Assembly (NCBI RefSeq): GCF_963678975.1
Contig: NC_089279.1
Span: 32,514,660 to 32,578,659, forward strand
Source: Dysidea avara
Taxonomy: Eukaryota; Porifera; Demospongiae; Dictyoceratida; Dysideidae
Reading direction: 5' to 3'
DNA: 64,000 bases
Part shown: piece after piece, positions 21,440 to 32,787 of the stretch
Position numbering within the stretch: position 1 is the stretch's first letter
Layout of the letters: each line of letters starts with the position of its first letter
The notes under the pieces: generated by a model
The model's database searches: none
The model's input: only the letters and a program-made list of their open reading frames with translations
What the model was told of the DNA's origin: nothing
Translations under genes and position numbers: made by a program

Positions 21440-22205
21440 CTACACGTAGTTGGTTTTGGAATCATAACTCAGTGGTTTGTAATCCGATTCTTCTGTACTA
21501 CTGCAAGGACTTTTTATGATAATTATTCCAGCTACACACCGATTTTCAGCTCACTGCTCTAAGCAGTTTGGCTGGTAGGCGTAAAAACTAATAGTTTTTT
21601 ATTCATAAAAATCGATCGCGTAATTGTGACATAGGTTGGGTTTTGTGTCATATCTCGATGGCCTTTACCTGGATTCCTTTCAAACCACAAAAAGGCACTC
21701 CTACGATAGTTACTCCATCTACATAGCAATTTTCAGCTCATTCCTTCAAGCGGTTTACCCTGTGGGAGTGACAGACCTTCGACCTTATTTTACGCAAATA
21801 ATCGGTCATAACTCCGTGACTGTTCATCGGATTCCTACCAAACTTGGCTGAGATTCGTCTTAATGAGCCCTTTAAGTGTGCCAAATTTCAGCCCGATTGG
21901 AGCACGCATTCGTGTTTTATGGCGGATTTTGCAAAGTGTGCGAAAAGAAGAAAAAAACGATGAAAAAAAACCCAAACTTTGGCCGCTCGTATCTCGGAAA
22001 TGGCTGGAGCGATTTTCTTCAAATTTGGAATGTGGACTTCCCTACCTAGCCGACACTGCTGTAGCAATTTTAGTTTCAATCGGATAAGGAATCACGGAGC
22101 TACAAAGGTGTGAAAATCGCGTTTACTTTCTTCCTGTAAATATACTCATGGTGTGGCGCGCCGGCTTCTTGGGCCGCACGACACACTACCGTGTGTCTTT
22201 ATTAC
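21440..22205. repeat. Repeat module downstream of the minisatellite
   Basis: About 770 bp with an internal periodicity. The pattern TAACTC/TATCTC-G then a helper block recurs near 21472, 21650, 21808 and 21989, each followed by GGATTC/CGATTxx and a TTTCAGC(T/C)C block. It ends with ATACTCATGGTGTGGCGCGCC, GGCTTCTTGGGCCGCACGAC and a CACACTACCGTGTG hairpin. A diverged relative lies at 38440-38900. Frames at 21636-21851 and 21863-22087 are on top of it and probably not genes. Confidence 0.6.
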
Positions 22206-23699
22206 CGTGTGTCTTGATCAAGCTCTGATTGGGTGTTAATGCTTAACAGACTCATCTGCCTGAATTTACAGTATTGCAAGAGGAGAATAAGCTATATGGT
22301 TTTACATGCAAGCACAGAGTGCTGTATTCGCATCCTTATTCTGGAACTAGTATATAGTACAGTTGCTAATCTTGCTGCACAAATCATTCACAATAATTCA
22401 TTCACAATAACTCATAAATCATTCAAATCATTCATCACGTCAGATAACTGCCAATTACATAGAAGAGGCAGCACATAGAATTAACCATGGTTTATCAACA
22501 AAGCCTGGTCAGCATGATACCATATAATGTGGTTGGACAATATGGCACAAATAGAATTGTAATCCACACTAGGTTTTATCTGAAAAGGAATAAATGCAGT
22601 GGTTTATAGAATTATCTGGCATCCATGCTATCATTCATTTTAACTCTATGAAAACGCATTGTACCTATGGCCTCTCATAGCAAATTGCAATTGTATGCTT
22701 ATAGGAAGAAGGACTCTCCATGCAGAGATACTCTATGTGATTTTCTAAGGGTAAGGAGTGTTGCTTCAATAGTCACTATCGCTACAAAGGAGCTCACACA
22801 ATGAAATCCTGTAATATTAGTGTTATATACGTAGCTTCTTTTGTGTACGGAACTTGTAATGTACCCTCTTAGTACAAATAGCTTGGCTTCACTTAACATG
22901 TGATAATAACTCTTAATATTAACACTAAAAGTTCAATATAACTGATATATAACCAGGAGCCCATAAGCACCTGCACAAGGCACAAAGGAGCATTTATCTA
23001 GTAAAACACACCTTTGGTGAATTTTTGTAACTATATAGCATGGTGATTTTTGTAACCAGCATTACCTTATTCAGCAAACCAATAATTGAATCTAATTTGT
23101 ATTGCATTATATTGGCTACAATTACCAAGGTATGTTATGGCTTCTTAATAAAATTGTGAGCCAATATTCACAATTGAGTATGATTTGGGCAAAACAAATC
23201 CACCAGTAGTAATGGGAAGGATACAGTGATGAAGAATGCTGCATCTTGAAGTGCTCTGAAGTCACAATGGAGTTGCACTTGCAGATGATACAAAGACACC
23301 AGCTAATTATAATCAATGAAACCATGCTAATACATTTATGCAATTTACAACCATCCTTATAATGTACTGTGCATTAAGCTGGTAACAGTATAAGTTCACC
23401 AACAGTGTGCAGAGACTCTTAACAGATGTTAAATGCTCCTTGCGGCATTTATGGGCTCCTGATATAACACAACCATAATATGAGAACTAACTAAAATAGT
23501 CCAACAGACACTATTTTACAAGTGGTAGCCATTAATGATGTCATTCATAATAACCTAATAATTACAACATGATTAAGTAATAAAAATCTGAGTTCATTAC
23601 CTCCTATTAAGCTTTAACAAAGCTCAATATAACAGTCTGTCAACAGTCAAAATCCAGACAACAGAATCACATGACCGGTAGTAATTTAGTTAGACAAAA
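22206..23699. other. No gene recognised
   Basis: AT-rich sequence with only short unconnected frames. I see no domain, splice-consistent exon pair or transposon end that I can support. Confidence 0.5.
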
Positions 23700-23951
23700 A
23701 TGGCAGATCGAAGAAAACCTATGAACCACACTTCTAGTGGTGATACCAGTCATAGTAAAACTGTTAAACATCAAATTGGTTCCAGATATGGCAAGTGCAG
23801 TATAGTACTGAGCAACAAGACACTCACTTGGTTACATTGTGACATGGAAACAGGTAACGCATCTGTGGTATCGCTGTTGTGGTGTGAAAAGTTTGTCGAA
23901 GCTACAAGAGAAAATTTGCAGCTAAAAGAATTTTTCAAAAGTGTTGTATGA
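23700..23951 (+). pseudogene. Possible N-terminal part of hAT-like transposase
   Basis: The frame starts MADRRKPMNHTSS and runs 83 residues, with FVEATRENLQLKEF near the end. Just downstream in another frame are QHKAAME and SLETVAPIVGSLMKL, which belong to the first transposase copy. This frame probably is that gene's N-terminus, separated by a frameshift or stop near 23950. It carries no clear BED/TTF zinc finger (C and H residues are too scattered). Confidence 0.35.
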
Positions 23952-23999
23952 TGAATCTGTAAACCACAGAACTAGTAATGATATCGATCACTCCACCAG

Positions 24000-24960
24000 A
24001 TCCCAGCACAAAGCAGCCATGGAAGTCTGAAGTTTGATCAAGCTAAGAAAAGCCAGAAATCCTTGGAAACTGTAGCTCCCATAGTCGGCAGTTTGATGAA
24101 GTTGGATAATCTCGTGCGTGAAGTATTATGCTGAAAGTTTGATATCAGTTTCCTTATGGCCAAGGAAGGGATTCCATTTACAAAGTATACACCACTTTAT
24201 GAATTAAAAGCTCAACACAAGATATACTTTGGCATATCTAACAATGTGTCTATGAAATTCTTCACACATTACATTGTGGAGAGTCAATGGAAAGCACACA
24301 AGAAATTTGTTGAAGAAAGTGTTTCATTTTTAAGTTTCTTAATGGATGGTACCACAGATGTGAATGAGATGGAAGACCAAGTTGTACTGATGTTGTACTG
24401 CAAGAAAGACGATTTTGTGAAGGAAATAAAATCATGTATGAGATACCTGTCAGTTGCTAACCCCAACAGAACTAACACTAATGGCCTATTACAGTGTCTT
24501 GGAAATGTGGTGAAGCAGACAATGGGTATACAAGATATTTGTGAGCCCTCCGGTATTTTGAAAATCAAGCCTGTATTAGTTGGAGGTGGCAGTGATGGTG
24601 CGTCTGTGTGTGAATATTTCACATCTCACAGCACAGTAGTCTCAGAGCAATATTACTAGAGAGTGTACCGTGGATCTTTTGGAGTTGGTGCTGCACTCAC
24701 CACTTAGAGCTTTCTTCCAAAGATGGCTTAAAGAGTTAATTGTTCAAGAATATTGATGAGATGCTGTTATGACAGTATATATTACTTTAATGAAAAATTT
24801 TCTAAAAAGGTGCGAGAACTGAAGAAAATTGTCGAAGATCTTAAAGAAGTGTACAATTTTAACGAGGGCATGGATGTATTCCTGTTTGGTCACATGGTTC
24901 ACAGAATGCACAAGCGTGCTATGTAGTACAAAAAACAACATCCCACAAATGTCAGTGAGT
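24000..24960 (+). pseudogene. hAT transposase-like (ZNF862-like group), copy 1, decayed
   Basis: The best frame (24156-24659) has FTKYTPLYELKAQH, then VSFLSFLMDGTTDVNEMEDQ, then VGGGSDGASV. FxxDGTTD with the later G(x)DGAS block is the RNase-H-fold pattern of hAT-like proteins related to ZNF862/KIAA-type host genes. The frame stops at 24660, but HRLEL-like (DLLELVLHSPL) and KKVRELKKIVEDLKEV pieces follow in other frames. At least three frame disruptions by 24960. Copy 2 follows directly. Confidence 0.75.
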
Positions 24961-24989
24961 ATGCGCCCATAGCAAAAGCTATTCTGCAG

Positions 24990-26528
24990 CCATTGATGGA
25001 AGAAGCAACTAGGCAGAGATTGAAGCGTAAGTTCAAGATTGCTTTCTTGGTGGTGAAGGAAAACCTCGCTCTTAAGAAAATGAAGCCTTTGTGTGACCTT
25101 GAAGAACTCCACAGAGTGGAGATTGTGACAAGCTATCGCAATGATCATGGCTGTGCTTCATTCATAGACTCTACTGCTACAGATTTCAAAAGAAAATCTG
25201 AAACATAACATGGCCAAGGCAAAGTAATTCTTTAAGATGGGCAATCCCTACTCTGTTTTAGAAGATGGCATGATGTACGTGTGGGATAACTTCTTCGCAG
25301 TTCGTCATCTGTCACTTGAAACTGGGGAAGGCCTCTATATTTTTGTCAAGAAAGCTCTTGCCTACATGGGCATAACACCATTAAAATGGCATTGTAAGAT
25401 GATTGGGCTGGGATGTGATGGGACTAACGCCAATATAGGAAGTGGGAGTGGTCTGAAGAGCTATCTCACAGCAGATATCCCATGTTTCATGGTGTCTTGC
25501 TCACAGGCTGGAGCTCTCTGTAAAAGATTCCCTAAAAGATACATTCTTTAAGGATATTGTTAAATTGCTAATACAGGTATATTATGTGTACGAAAAATCA
25601 CCCAAAGAGTGTCATGAGTTGAAGGATATTGTAGATAGTCTCAAGCAGTGTCTAACAGACACTGAAATGCCAATAAAAGGAGGTACCCAACCACTTCGGG
25701 CAAGTAGTACAAGCACATTATCAAAACAAAAAACAAATTGAGGAGCTAAAAGCAAAGAATTTTGAGGACATTCCTACTGCTAAAAGTTTTGACACGGATT
25801 GAGCAAAATGAATAATCACTCACATGGGTACTAAAGCAGTCTACTGTTATCAAGGTGCTGATTTACATTTCATTCTGAAGCTCTGTCTACTTTAGGAAAA
25901 AAATTACAAGGTTTGGCTTGGTGCTATTGATGAATGTCTTGTGCATTGACTGAAATTACAAGTGGTACTTTTTACACATGCTGTGACACTCCTTGCTACT
26001 CACGGTTGGGAGCGTACTGTTACTCCTATTTTTGGGCATGCTGCATTATAAGAAATCATACAATGGTTTGCCACACCTTTAGAGGAAGCTGGTATAGATG
26101 TCTCTTCTGTACAGGAAGAGTGGGATGATATGGTGGAGTACAGCAAACACTATCTGAATCTGGTGCAAAATTTTCAAATATCGTCCCCATTATGCTAGCA
26201 TTATGCTTGATGCTTTTGGTCACCTATTATGCTTTAAATTAAGCCGGCATAGTTGGTCAGTGACCATGCACGATTACAAGAATATTTGGTGGAGATTGTT
26301 CAATTGTATTGAGTCTAAGCATTGGTCTAATGTATTAGGGCTAATAGAGCTTCTGTTTTGTCTTTTACTCTCTAACAGCCATCTGGAAAGAATCTTTTCT
26401 CAGCTGAAACTGATTAAGACACCAACTTGTCTGAGAACAGGCTTGACCAACTGGTGAGGATTAATGTTGAAGGTCCACCATCGGAGAAGTGGGATGCCTC
26501 TAGTGCTATAGAAATATGGTACAGGTAA
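24990..26528 (+). pseudogene. hAT transposase-like (ZNF862-like group), copy 2, decayed
   Basis: Pieces in order: RLKRKFKIAFLVVKEN then LKKMKPLCDLEELH (25020-25110), CKMIGLGCDGTNANI (25396-25440), HRLELSVKDSLKDTFF (about 25505, after a frameshift), KECHELKDIVDSLKQ (25610), and the C-terminal dimerisation block LLFCLLLSNSHLERIFSQLK (about 26349-26410). After another frameshift NRLDQLVRINVEGPPSEKWD ends at TAA 26526. All main parts of such a transposase are present but frames break repeatedly. Confidence 0.8.
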
Positions 26529-26592
26529 AAATCTAGATGATTGACTGCTAGTAATAGTACCAGAACTACAGGTCATATACGTAGATCAAAGG

Positions 26593-26850
26593 ATGATCCC
26601 ATTCAGTCAAAAAAAGGATGACAATGACAACCAATGTTTTTCCTTGGATGAATGGAAGGGATGGGTACAAGTTGGCATTGGTGTAGAGTCTAACAATGAT
26701 GATGATGTCCCTAGTGTTGGTGATGAGCCTTGTGATGGTGATGAACCTCATGGTGATAATAACAATGAATCTGGCGATGATATCTGCGTGATTTATAGTA
26801 TGAGTGTGATGCATATAAGATACAGTGCCTACATTATTACCTTATGTTAA
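26593..26850 (+). pseudogene. Acidic tail frame after the hAT copies
   Basis: An 85-residue frame, KKDDNDNQCFSLDEWKGW, followed by an Asp/Asn/Gly-rich stretch (DDDVPSVGDEPCDGDEP). It directly follows a CAG|GTAAAA donor-like site after the transposase C-terminus. It may be a low-complexity tail or 3' part of copy 2. The GATGGTGATGAxCCT triplet repeats explain the open frame equally well. Confidence 0.3.
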
Positions 26851-27179
26851 CTATTTATATGATTTGTAAAAGGGCTACTGTACATACTGGACATGGTTAA
26901 CTTACTGTTGTGCCCTTTGTAGTTGTGTCACTGTAGTCGCGTGTGTGTGTGATTTCAAAATCAAGTGGCTAGTACCTACTTTGTAACTTATATTATAGCT
27001 GCAATTCATACTTATTGTTATTAACATACGTATACTTTGTTGTTGTATAAAAAGATTAGATATGTATGATATACAATTATATGTCCGGATATCTTTCGAA
27101 ATGTCCTTCCAATTCTTGTAATGTCCTGACAATAAGTCAGGTGGGGTACAAAAAGTAATTTCGCACACTGCATACACAT

Positions 27180-27612
27180 ACACATAGGCTTGTGCCAATT
27201 ATGCCAGCATAATGTCAAGTATAATAGGCTAGCAAAAGCATCAAGCATTATGCCAGCATAATGGAATGATTTCAAGAATTTTAATTAAAATGTGCAATGC
27301 GCATGCCAAAAATACTGCTCAACATGAACACACTGCACATTATTACAGCATTTCATATCAAAAAACATTGCAGTGTTATTGGTTTTACTATTTCTTGACT
27401 GATTATTCACACTTTATGGTAATAAGATAGAGATATTCTAATAGAGCAGTCACTTACTCTAATACAGCAGTCGGAAATGCTGGTATACTCTAATAAAACA
27501 ATCAGCTTTCGACCTTAATCTTGATTTTGAGAGCATAATTTTGAGCATAATAGGCTGGATTTTGAGCAAGGCATAATAGTCTATTTTCAAAGCATAATTG
27601 GCTCCAAGCCTA
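27180..27612 (-). repeat. CATAATAGGC-family repeat with 28-bp motifs
   Basis: GCCAGCATAATG (27198, 27252), then two or three tandem copies of the TACTCTAATAGAGCAGTCAC-type motif (27428-27505), then GCATAATTTTGAGCATAATA and GGCATAATAG. The order mirrors 32240-32752 in opposite orientation. Non-coding. Confidence 0.6.
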
Positions 27613-27712
27613 CATACACACAGATGCACACACAACACGCAACATGCATGAGAGCATACACACAATAATTTCATGATAATTATTAGTCAACCTTTGTAAT
27701 ATTTATATGTAG

Positions 27713-27778
27713 GTTTTGATACCCTAACATCTGCTGAGTCAGTGCTAGCAAAATATAACATGACCTCAAGAAATAAAT
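27713..27778 (+). CDS. Candidate small 5' exon of the NLR gene
   Basis: A 66-bp interval lies between ATTTATATGTAG and a strong donor GTAAGT. Only phase 1-1 is open (FDTLTSAESVLAKYNMTSRN); the other two phases hit stops at once. This is the same phase class as the Death exons downstream, and joining to the 28237 exon keeps the frame. Small and without a domain, so it stays a candidate. Confidence 0.4.
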
Positions 27779-28236
27779 GTAAGTTACATTCTTTGCATTA
27801 ATAGTACAGCTGATTTTCTCTGTAAGCAAGCTTTTTTTAAGTGATGCAAGCATTTTACATTTAGCAACAGCAAATTGTTCAGTTTACTTCTAATTAAAAT
27901 GTATATATCACACAGTACAGTAGTATTGTGCAGTAGGGATTATGGAGGTTTGGCTAACGTTCAAATGGAGTCCCGAAAACTTCCCTTCCTACACCCTTGG
28001 GTTAGCCATGTGAATAATGTTAGAGGGTGATTTATATATATAGGCTCCACCACTTATGGTGGCATAACCTTAATTTTGAAAATGTAATTTTCAGAATGTT
28101 AGGTTTGATTTTTGAGCATGCAATGCTCAAAAGCATAAAAGTAATTTTTCAAAGCATAGTGCTTAAGCCTACTTGTAAGTGCTGATGTATTGTACCTATA
28201 CAAACATGATTTATGCTATTATTGTATTTTATATAG

Positions 28237-28521
28237 CATCTGAGAGGCCAAGCATCAAAGAGATTATTTTGCAGATATCACCACTGTGCTTTAACAGATG
28301 GTTTGATCTTGGTATCATTCTTGATATCTCAGTTCAAAAGTTGAGAGATATTAGATTATCAGTAAACATCAAGCCAGATGCCTATTGTATAAGAATGTTC
28401 ACAGAATGGTTGGAGGGTGATGTAAATCCTACTTGGAATACTCTGTCAAAGGCTATAAATTCTGTTTTAGCTTACACAACAATACTTGAAGAATTACATA
28501 TAGTGAATTTTTGTGAAAAAG
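28237..28521 (+). CDS. NLR gene, Death-fold exon 1 (type A)
   Basis: A 285-bp exon between TTTTATATAG and AAAAG|GTTAGT, phase 1-1 (95 codons). It encodes a Death-fold: RPSIKEIILQISPL, RWFDLGIILDISVQKLRDI, CIRMFTEWLEGDVNPTWNTL. The LGxxLxI core, C-x3-M/F-xxWL helix and TW-xxL final helix are the marks of Death domains in invertebrate NLRs, which bind adaptors by homotypic contact. It is most like exon 3 (38959-39225). It belongs with the NACHT exon at 42321 by strand, phase and absence of any other gene between. Confidence 0.75.
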
Positions 28522-29848
28522 GTTAGTGCAGTGCTGTGAGATTATTCAACAGATTTTTATGCTGGTCGTTGATTGCAACATTTATCAGTGTCTAAATTTG
28601 CTGAGTCCTTCATATTTTATGGCTACATTTGTATACCCAGTATTAACTTGCTCAAGATGCAGTGACATAAATAATTAAACTCCATCATTCACTGCACTGA
28701 TGAAAAATTAGGACTATAGCTTCCATGTACAAAGTATTGAAATATCATGTAGCTGCAGTGAGACTTTTGAATGCCATTGACCAAGACTATTGAAATTCGG
28801 ATATCTTATACATTTAGATACCACTGTTTCTACCTTTCCCATGCAGGTATATAACTACAGTGTGGTAGTGATTTATAGTGCTAACCTTGAGTTACATATC
28901 CAAAGATATAAGCAGATAACATTTTTAGAACTGGGATTGTAGATATTACCATTGCTCCAGAAGTGGTAATGTGAGTAAACATTACTACATTGATTGCCAG
29001 TAAACAGCTGAACCATAATTGCCATTGTTGAGAATTGACGCTGTCTGCTGCAATAGTAGTAGAGTGGCTATAAGCAAACAATCATTCACTTTTTGATAAA
29101 AGCACCAAACTTGATATAACATTTGCTTAGTTCTTACCATTTCATATCAGATAGGATTCCATTAAATTACCAATCGTATTATGCACAAAGAACCCAATAA
29201 GCAGAGTTTTCTGGTGTAAGAAACCATAGATGTACAACACATTTCTGTAGACTTGTGTCTGTGCTTTTACACTGAAATATTGTATTGTATGGCTTCCAGA
29301 TTACCTACACAAACTACTTCACTTATTAAATTTACAGTGTTGATCTTAGTAATTTAATTTCAGATTCATGAGTTCAACAATAAAAAAATCTTAGCAGTGT
29401 GCAAAAACTCACCATTGCTTAGCTGTCTGAAGGTTCTATTAAAGAACATTATGTCATGTGTGAATTACCATAATTCAATCGCTTTATTTTCTCCCAAAAG
29501 TATTCATGATAATTTTTATGTTAAATATTTTTGTATGATTTACGTAAAGAATAACTGCTCTATTAGAATATTTAGAATTTTTGCACAAATTTTCGTGTGA
29601 GAAATTTTCATACAAATTTTGCATATGAAAATTAGTTTACAATGAAAACAAGTAAAGTACGGTAGTGTTTTATGGTTTTTTAATCAAGAGTTGGTTGATG
29701 GGTTGGATTTACATTCTAGTGAGAGTGCATGCCAAAAATGGATGAAAGCATGAATTTGCATTTAGCTTATTGCCTTAATAGTTAATGCTTAAAGATAAAA
29801 CATGGTAGACATTGAGGAGTTGTGCATACAAATTGTGGCTTCTATTTC
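28522..29848. other. Intron-like stretch, fragment of foldback family
   Basis: No gene seen. A piece near 29085-29125 (ATTCACTTTTTGATAAAAGC, then ACCAAACTTGATATAACAT) matches the arm of the foldback at 53258-54475. The frame 29397-29600 is low-complexity and not supported. Confidence 0.5.
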
Positions 29849-30629
29849 CAGGGGCGTAGGGAGGGGGGTTCCCAGGGGTTCAGGAACCCCCTGTAAAATT
29901 TAGACTTCTGAGTTCACAGCAAGACCCTAATACATCATTTAGTGTGGCAGGACAAAATGAGTGAGTAATAGTTTATGGCACAGCACAACAATTAATAAAG
30001 CTTGCATTCATCTCTCAGGGAAGGATTTACAGACATAACATGAACCCTCTTGAAAACTTGTTAAAAGATCGATATACTCTAATAGAGCAGTCAGGTATAT
30101 AATCTAATAGAGCAGTCACGTATACTCCAATAGAACATGCCTGTAAAATTAATATCCATATGTTAAGGAACTTCATTAGTCAATTTTTCAGACATTCTAA
30201 CATAACAGCAAAACTAAGCATGACCATATACTGCTATAGCTTTGATGTACAATGCATAAAGATACAAAACTCCAGTAATTTATCACTTGGGAATGCAACA
30301 TGCTGTGCATATTTGTAGTTATAATGTGTTGATTGCAAGTAATTCTATTTGTACAAGTATATTCATGGTTCCTATACCAGTGGGATAACTATCACTCACA
30401 GATACCTATAATTATGTATGTGTCTCCATGTGTTATGCTGTCTGTTTCCACCAAGTAGCTTTATCTAGTACTATAGCTTCATCCCATGCATTATGATTAA
30501 TGTATTTTTTGCATAAAAATATATAGCAATTTGTTGAGTTTTGATTCATTGAAATGTTGAAACTCCTGCTTCTGGTAACTCAATACTGATGTTGGAACCC
30601 CTCTTCAAAGAATCCTGGCTACACCCCTG
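29849..30629. mobile_element. CAGGGGCGTAGG-ended element
   Basis: CAGGGGCGTAGGGAGG at the left and CCTGGCTACACCCCTG at the right form weak inverted ends; subterminal GGAACCCCC/GGTTCC blocks also mirror. Three copies of the 28-bp motif lie at 30068-30130. No clear TSD, so boundaries are less certain than in the other elements. Confidence 0.6.
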
Positions 30630-31078
30630 ATTGCAATGCATTAGCGGTAAAACTAAGATAGAAGTGGAATTCTTAATGTTGTTTTAGTGATGTAAAATTT
30701 AAGAACATTTGCATACCTACATAACTTGCATGTCATTAATGGAATAATGGCAAAAGCTTTAACCCTTCTGCAACTTTAAATTGACAAAGAACCAGATCCA
30801 ACAAACCACTTGGAATAGCTCACTGTATTGGGTGTGCCTTTAATTGAAATTATTTTATGAACTTTAAGCATGCTCATTTACACTTACTACGTATATTGAC
30901 AATTCCATACCAGTGTTTCTGCAAGACAACCTGTAAAAAGATGCTAACTTTGCACCTTTGTATTATGTTCTAGTACATACACAAGTGAGTGCTGTAATCA
31001 TACACTAACAAAACAAACATGATGAAATTAAAAGTATAACACCAATAGCTAAAATACTTCGTGTCCATACACTGCAGA

Positions 31079-31133
31079 ACAAATTGTTACAAGTATAAGG
31101 AAAAAAATTCCCTTATACTTGTAACAATTTGTT
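31079..31133. repeat. Perfect 23-bp hairpin
   Basis: AACAAATTGTTACAAGTATA plus AGG pairs perfectly with CCTTATACTTGTAACAATTTGTT around a 9-nt A-rich loop. Adjacent sequence (31140-31195) resembles one half of the foldback at 36425-36660, so it may be a rearranged end of that family. Confidence 0.75.
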
Positions 31134-31219
31134 AATTAAGATTTTAAGTCCAATAAGAGATCACAGAAATAGATGTAGTGAAACAAGGGAGGTCACCTAC
31201 CACTTTGAGAAGTAGAACT

Positions 31220-31700
31220 TCATCAAAGATTTTTAATAATCATCCTGATATAATACTTGTTTCTATGTAAGAAGATCCCTCTTTCTATCTTATTGTTTTT
31301 GTTTGTCACACGCTTTTGTTTCCCCCTTTTCACCTCTCCACCAGAAGAAAATATTCTTTCGACCAGAGCAGTGGTTGCTAAAATAATATGTGACCGGGCC
31401 TGCGAAAACAGGGCATGTGGGCACAAACTACACCCCATCACTCTACAGGTCATATCTCAGTGCTGGAAAAGTATATTTCCATTCTGTAACTTGCATCATG
31501 ATGCTACTTAAATGCTTAAGAAGAACTGAAAATTGCAATGTCATAGTATAATGGTACAAAAAGTTATGGGTGATGAAAGTGTGAAAAGGTAGGCAAAAAT
31601 CAAGTGCCCACATGCCCTATTATCACAGGCCCGGTCACATATTACAAGCTACTCGAGATAGTAATGGAGTATACTAGAAAACACTACTACCACCATTGGG
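31220..31700 (-). pseudogene. hAT transposase C-terminal fragment, interrupted by a MITE
   Basis: Minus-strand translation gives LATTALVERIFSSGGEV, then KRVTNKNNKIERGIFLHRN, the classic end of the hAT dimerisation domain (ATxxxVERxFSxxG, then R-x-N/D-x-N then LxxN). Removing the MITE at 31389-31639 plus one TA joins this in frame to LLSRVACN upstream, as expected for the helix before it. No other part of the gene is nearby. It is unrelated in subgroup to the copies at 24000-26528. Confidence 0.75.
31389..31639. mobile_element. Tc1/mariner-like MITE (TGTGACCGGGCC ends)
   Basis: TA, TGTGACCGGGCCTGCGAAAA at the left; inverse ending GGCCCGGTCACA, TA at the right. It is 251 bp. The insertion site is a TA within a hAT fragment whose reading frame is restored on removal. 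A diverged sibling is at 37741-37981. Confidence 0.85.
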
Positions 31701-32239
31701 AAGCTACAACACTCTTAATACTTAAAACCAGCGTTTCTTGATACTTTTAAATGGGCAATATTACTGGTTTTCCCAGAGATAGTCACAAATAATAATATAT
31801 ACCATGCATAGCATGAAGCAGTGAATATTCTCAATGTTAGTGCAGCCAATGCCTATATACATAGCCCAAACACACCAAAATTATACTTAGTTTATTCACA
31901 GAATTCTTATGTCTTTAGTATAAATATGGGATGGAATTTTAAAAGTTATTATGTAGTGACTATGTTATTGATAAACAAACCAATTGAAATGGTTAGAGTA
32001 GAGCATTGATCAGAAATAAAAGCACACTTGAATAAAGACTTGGTTCAAAATGAAGGGACTTCAACAAATAGGAACAAATACAATCACCCAAGAGGCAAAA
32101 ACTATGGCTTTAATAGTGAGGTTGTCTAGTCAATAAGTTGAAGTACACCTTAGGTATTTTGTGACCTACTTGATTTAGCCACTATAGCAAAGTGATCTTA
32201 TTGATAAGGTCTGATGTACACGACCTCATAATAAGCTAA

Positions 32240-32752
32240 GTAGGGACCAGTCTATTTTGCTTTTTTTTTCACCTATTTTTCTTTCCAGCAATTCTTTCAT
32301 TTTTCACCTATTATGCTCCATATTTTGCTCAAGAATTATAAATTTTGCTCAGCATTTATCTTTACTAATTGAATATTTCCTATTGCAAAGCTACAGTTTT
32401 GCCTTAAAATGACTGTTCTATTAGAGTATCTCGATCAGTAATTACTTCTAACTTGTAAAGCAAGAAGCTAGTTAATATTGCTCAACATGTGTGACTGTTT
32501 TATTAGAGTATCTCGATTGTCACTTGTTGTTCTTGTAACAATTAACTATGCATTGTCGATATTTTAGCGCATCTGACTGTTCTATTAGAGTATCTTGATC
32601 TTTTGTGCAATTTTTATGTCCACTTCACAAAAATTGCACCTATTATGCCAACATTTTGCTCATTGCTTTTACCCACCCATTATGCCAAACATTTTGCCGG
32701 CAAAATTGATGGCTCCCTAAAGCTAAGCATAATTTTGGAGCCACAGCTATGA
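32240..32752 (+). repeat. CCTATTATGC-family repeat with three 28-bp motifs
   Basis: CACCTATTATGCTCC and TTTTGCTCAAGAATTA near the start, three separate GACTGTTCTATTAGAGTATC motifs (32412, 32492, 32573), then CACCTATTATGCC, CCATTATGCCAAACATTTTG and GCCGGCAAAATT at the end. This is the fullest copy of the family in the window. No coding potential. Confidence 0.65.
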
Positions 32753-32787
32753 TTGCTAGGCATGTAATAGAATGCTTGCTATGGTAA

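Noticed and set aside
21636-22087. Two consecutive plus-strand ORFs as a gene
   Set aside because: They lie on the repeat module that follows the minisatellite; the older copy at 38440-38900 has no such frames.
21940-22210. Helitron 3' end (hairpin CACACTACCGTGTG)
   Set aside because: No CTRR terminus at a fixed distance, no AT target and no rolling-circle replicase gene; a Helitron cannot be claimed.
29397-29600. 67-residue plus ORF in the NLR intron
   Set aside because: Low-complexity, no splice context of the 1-1 phase class, no domain.
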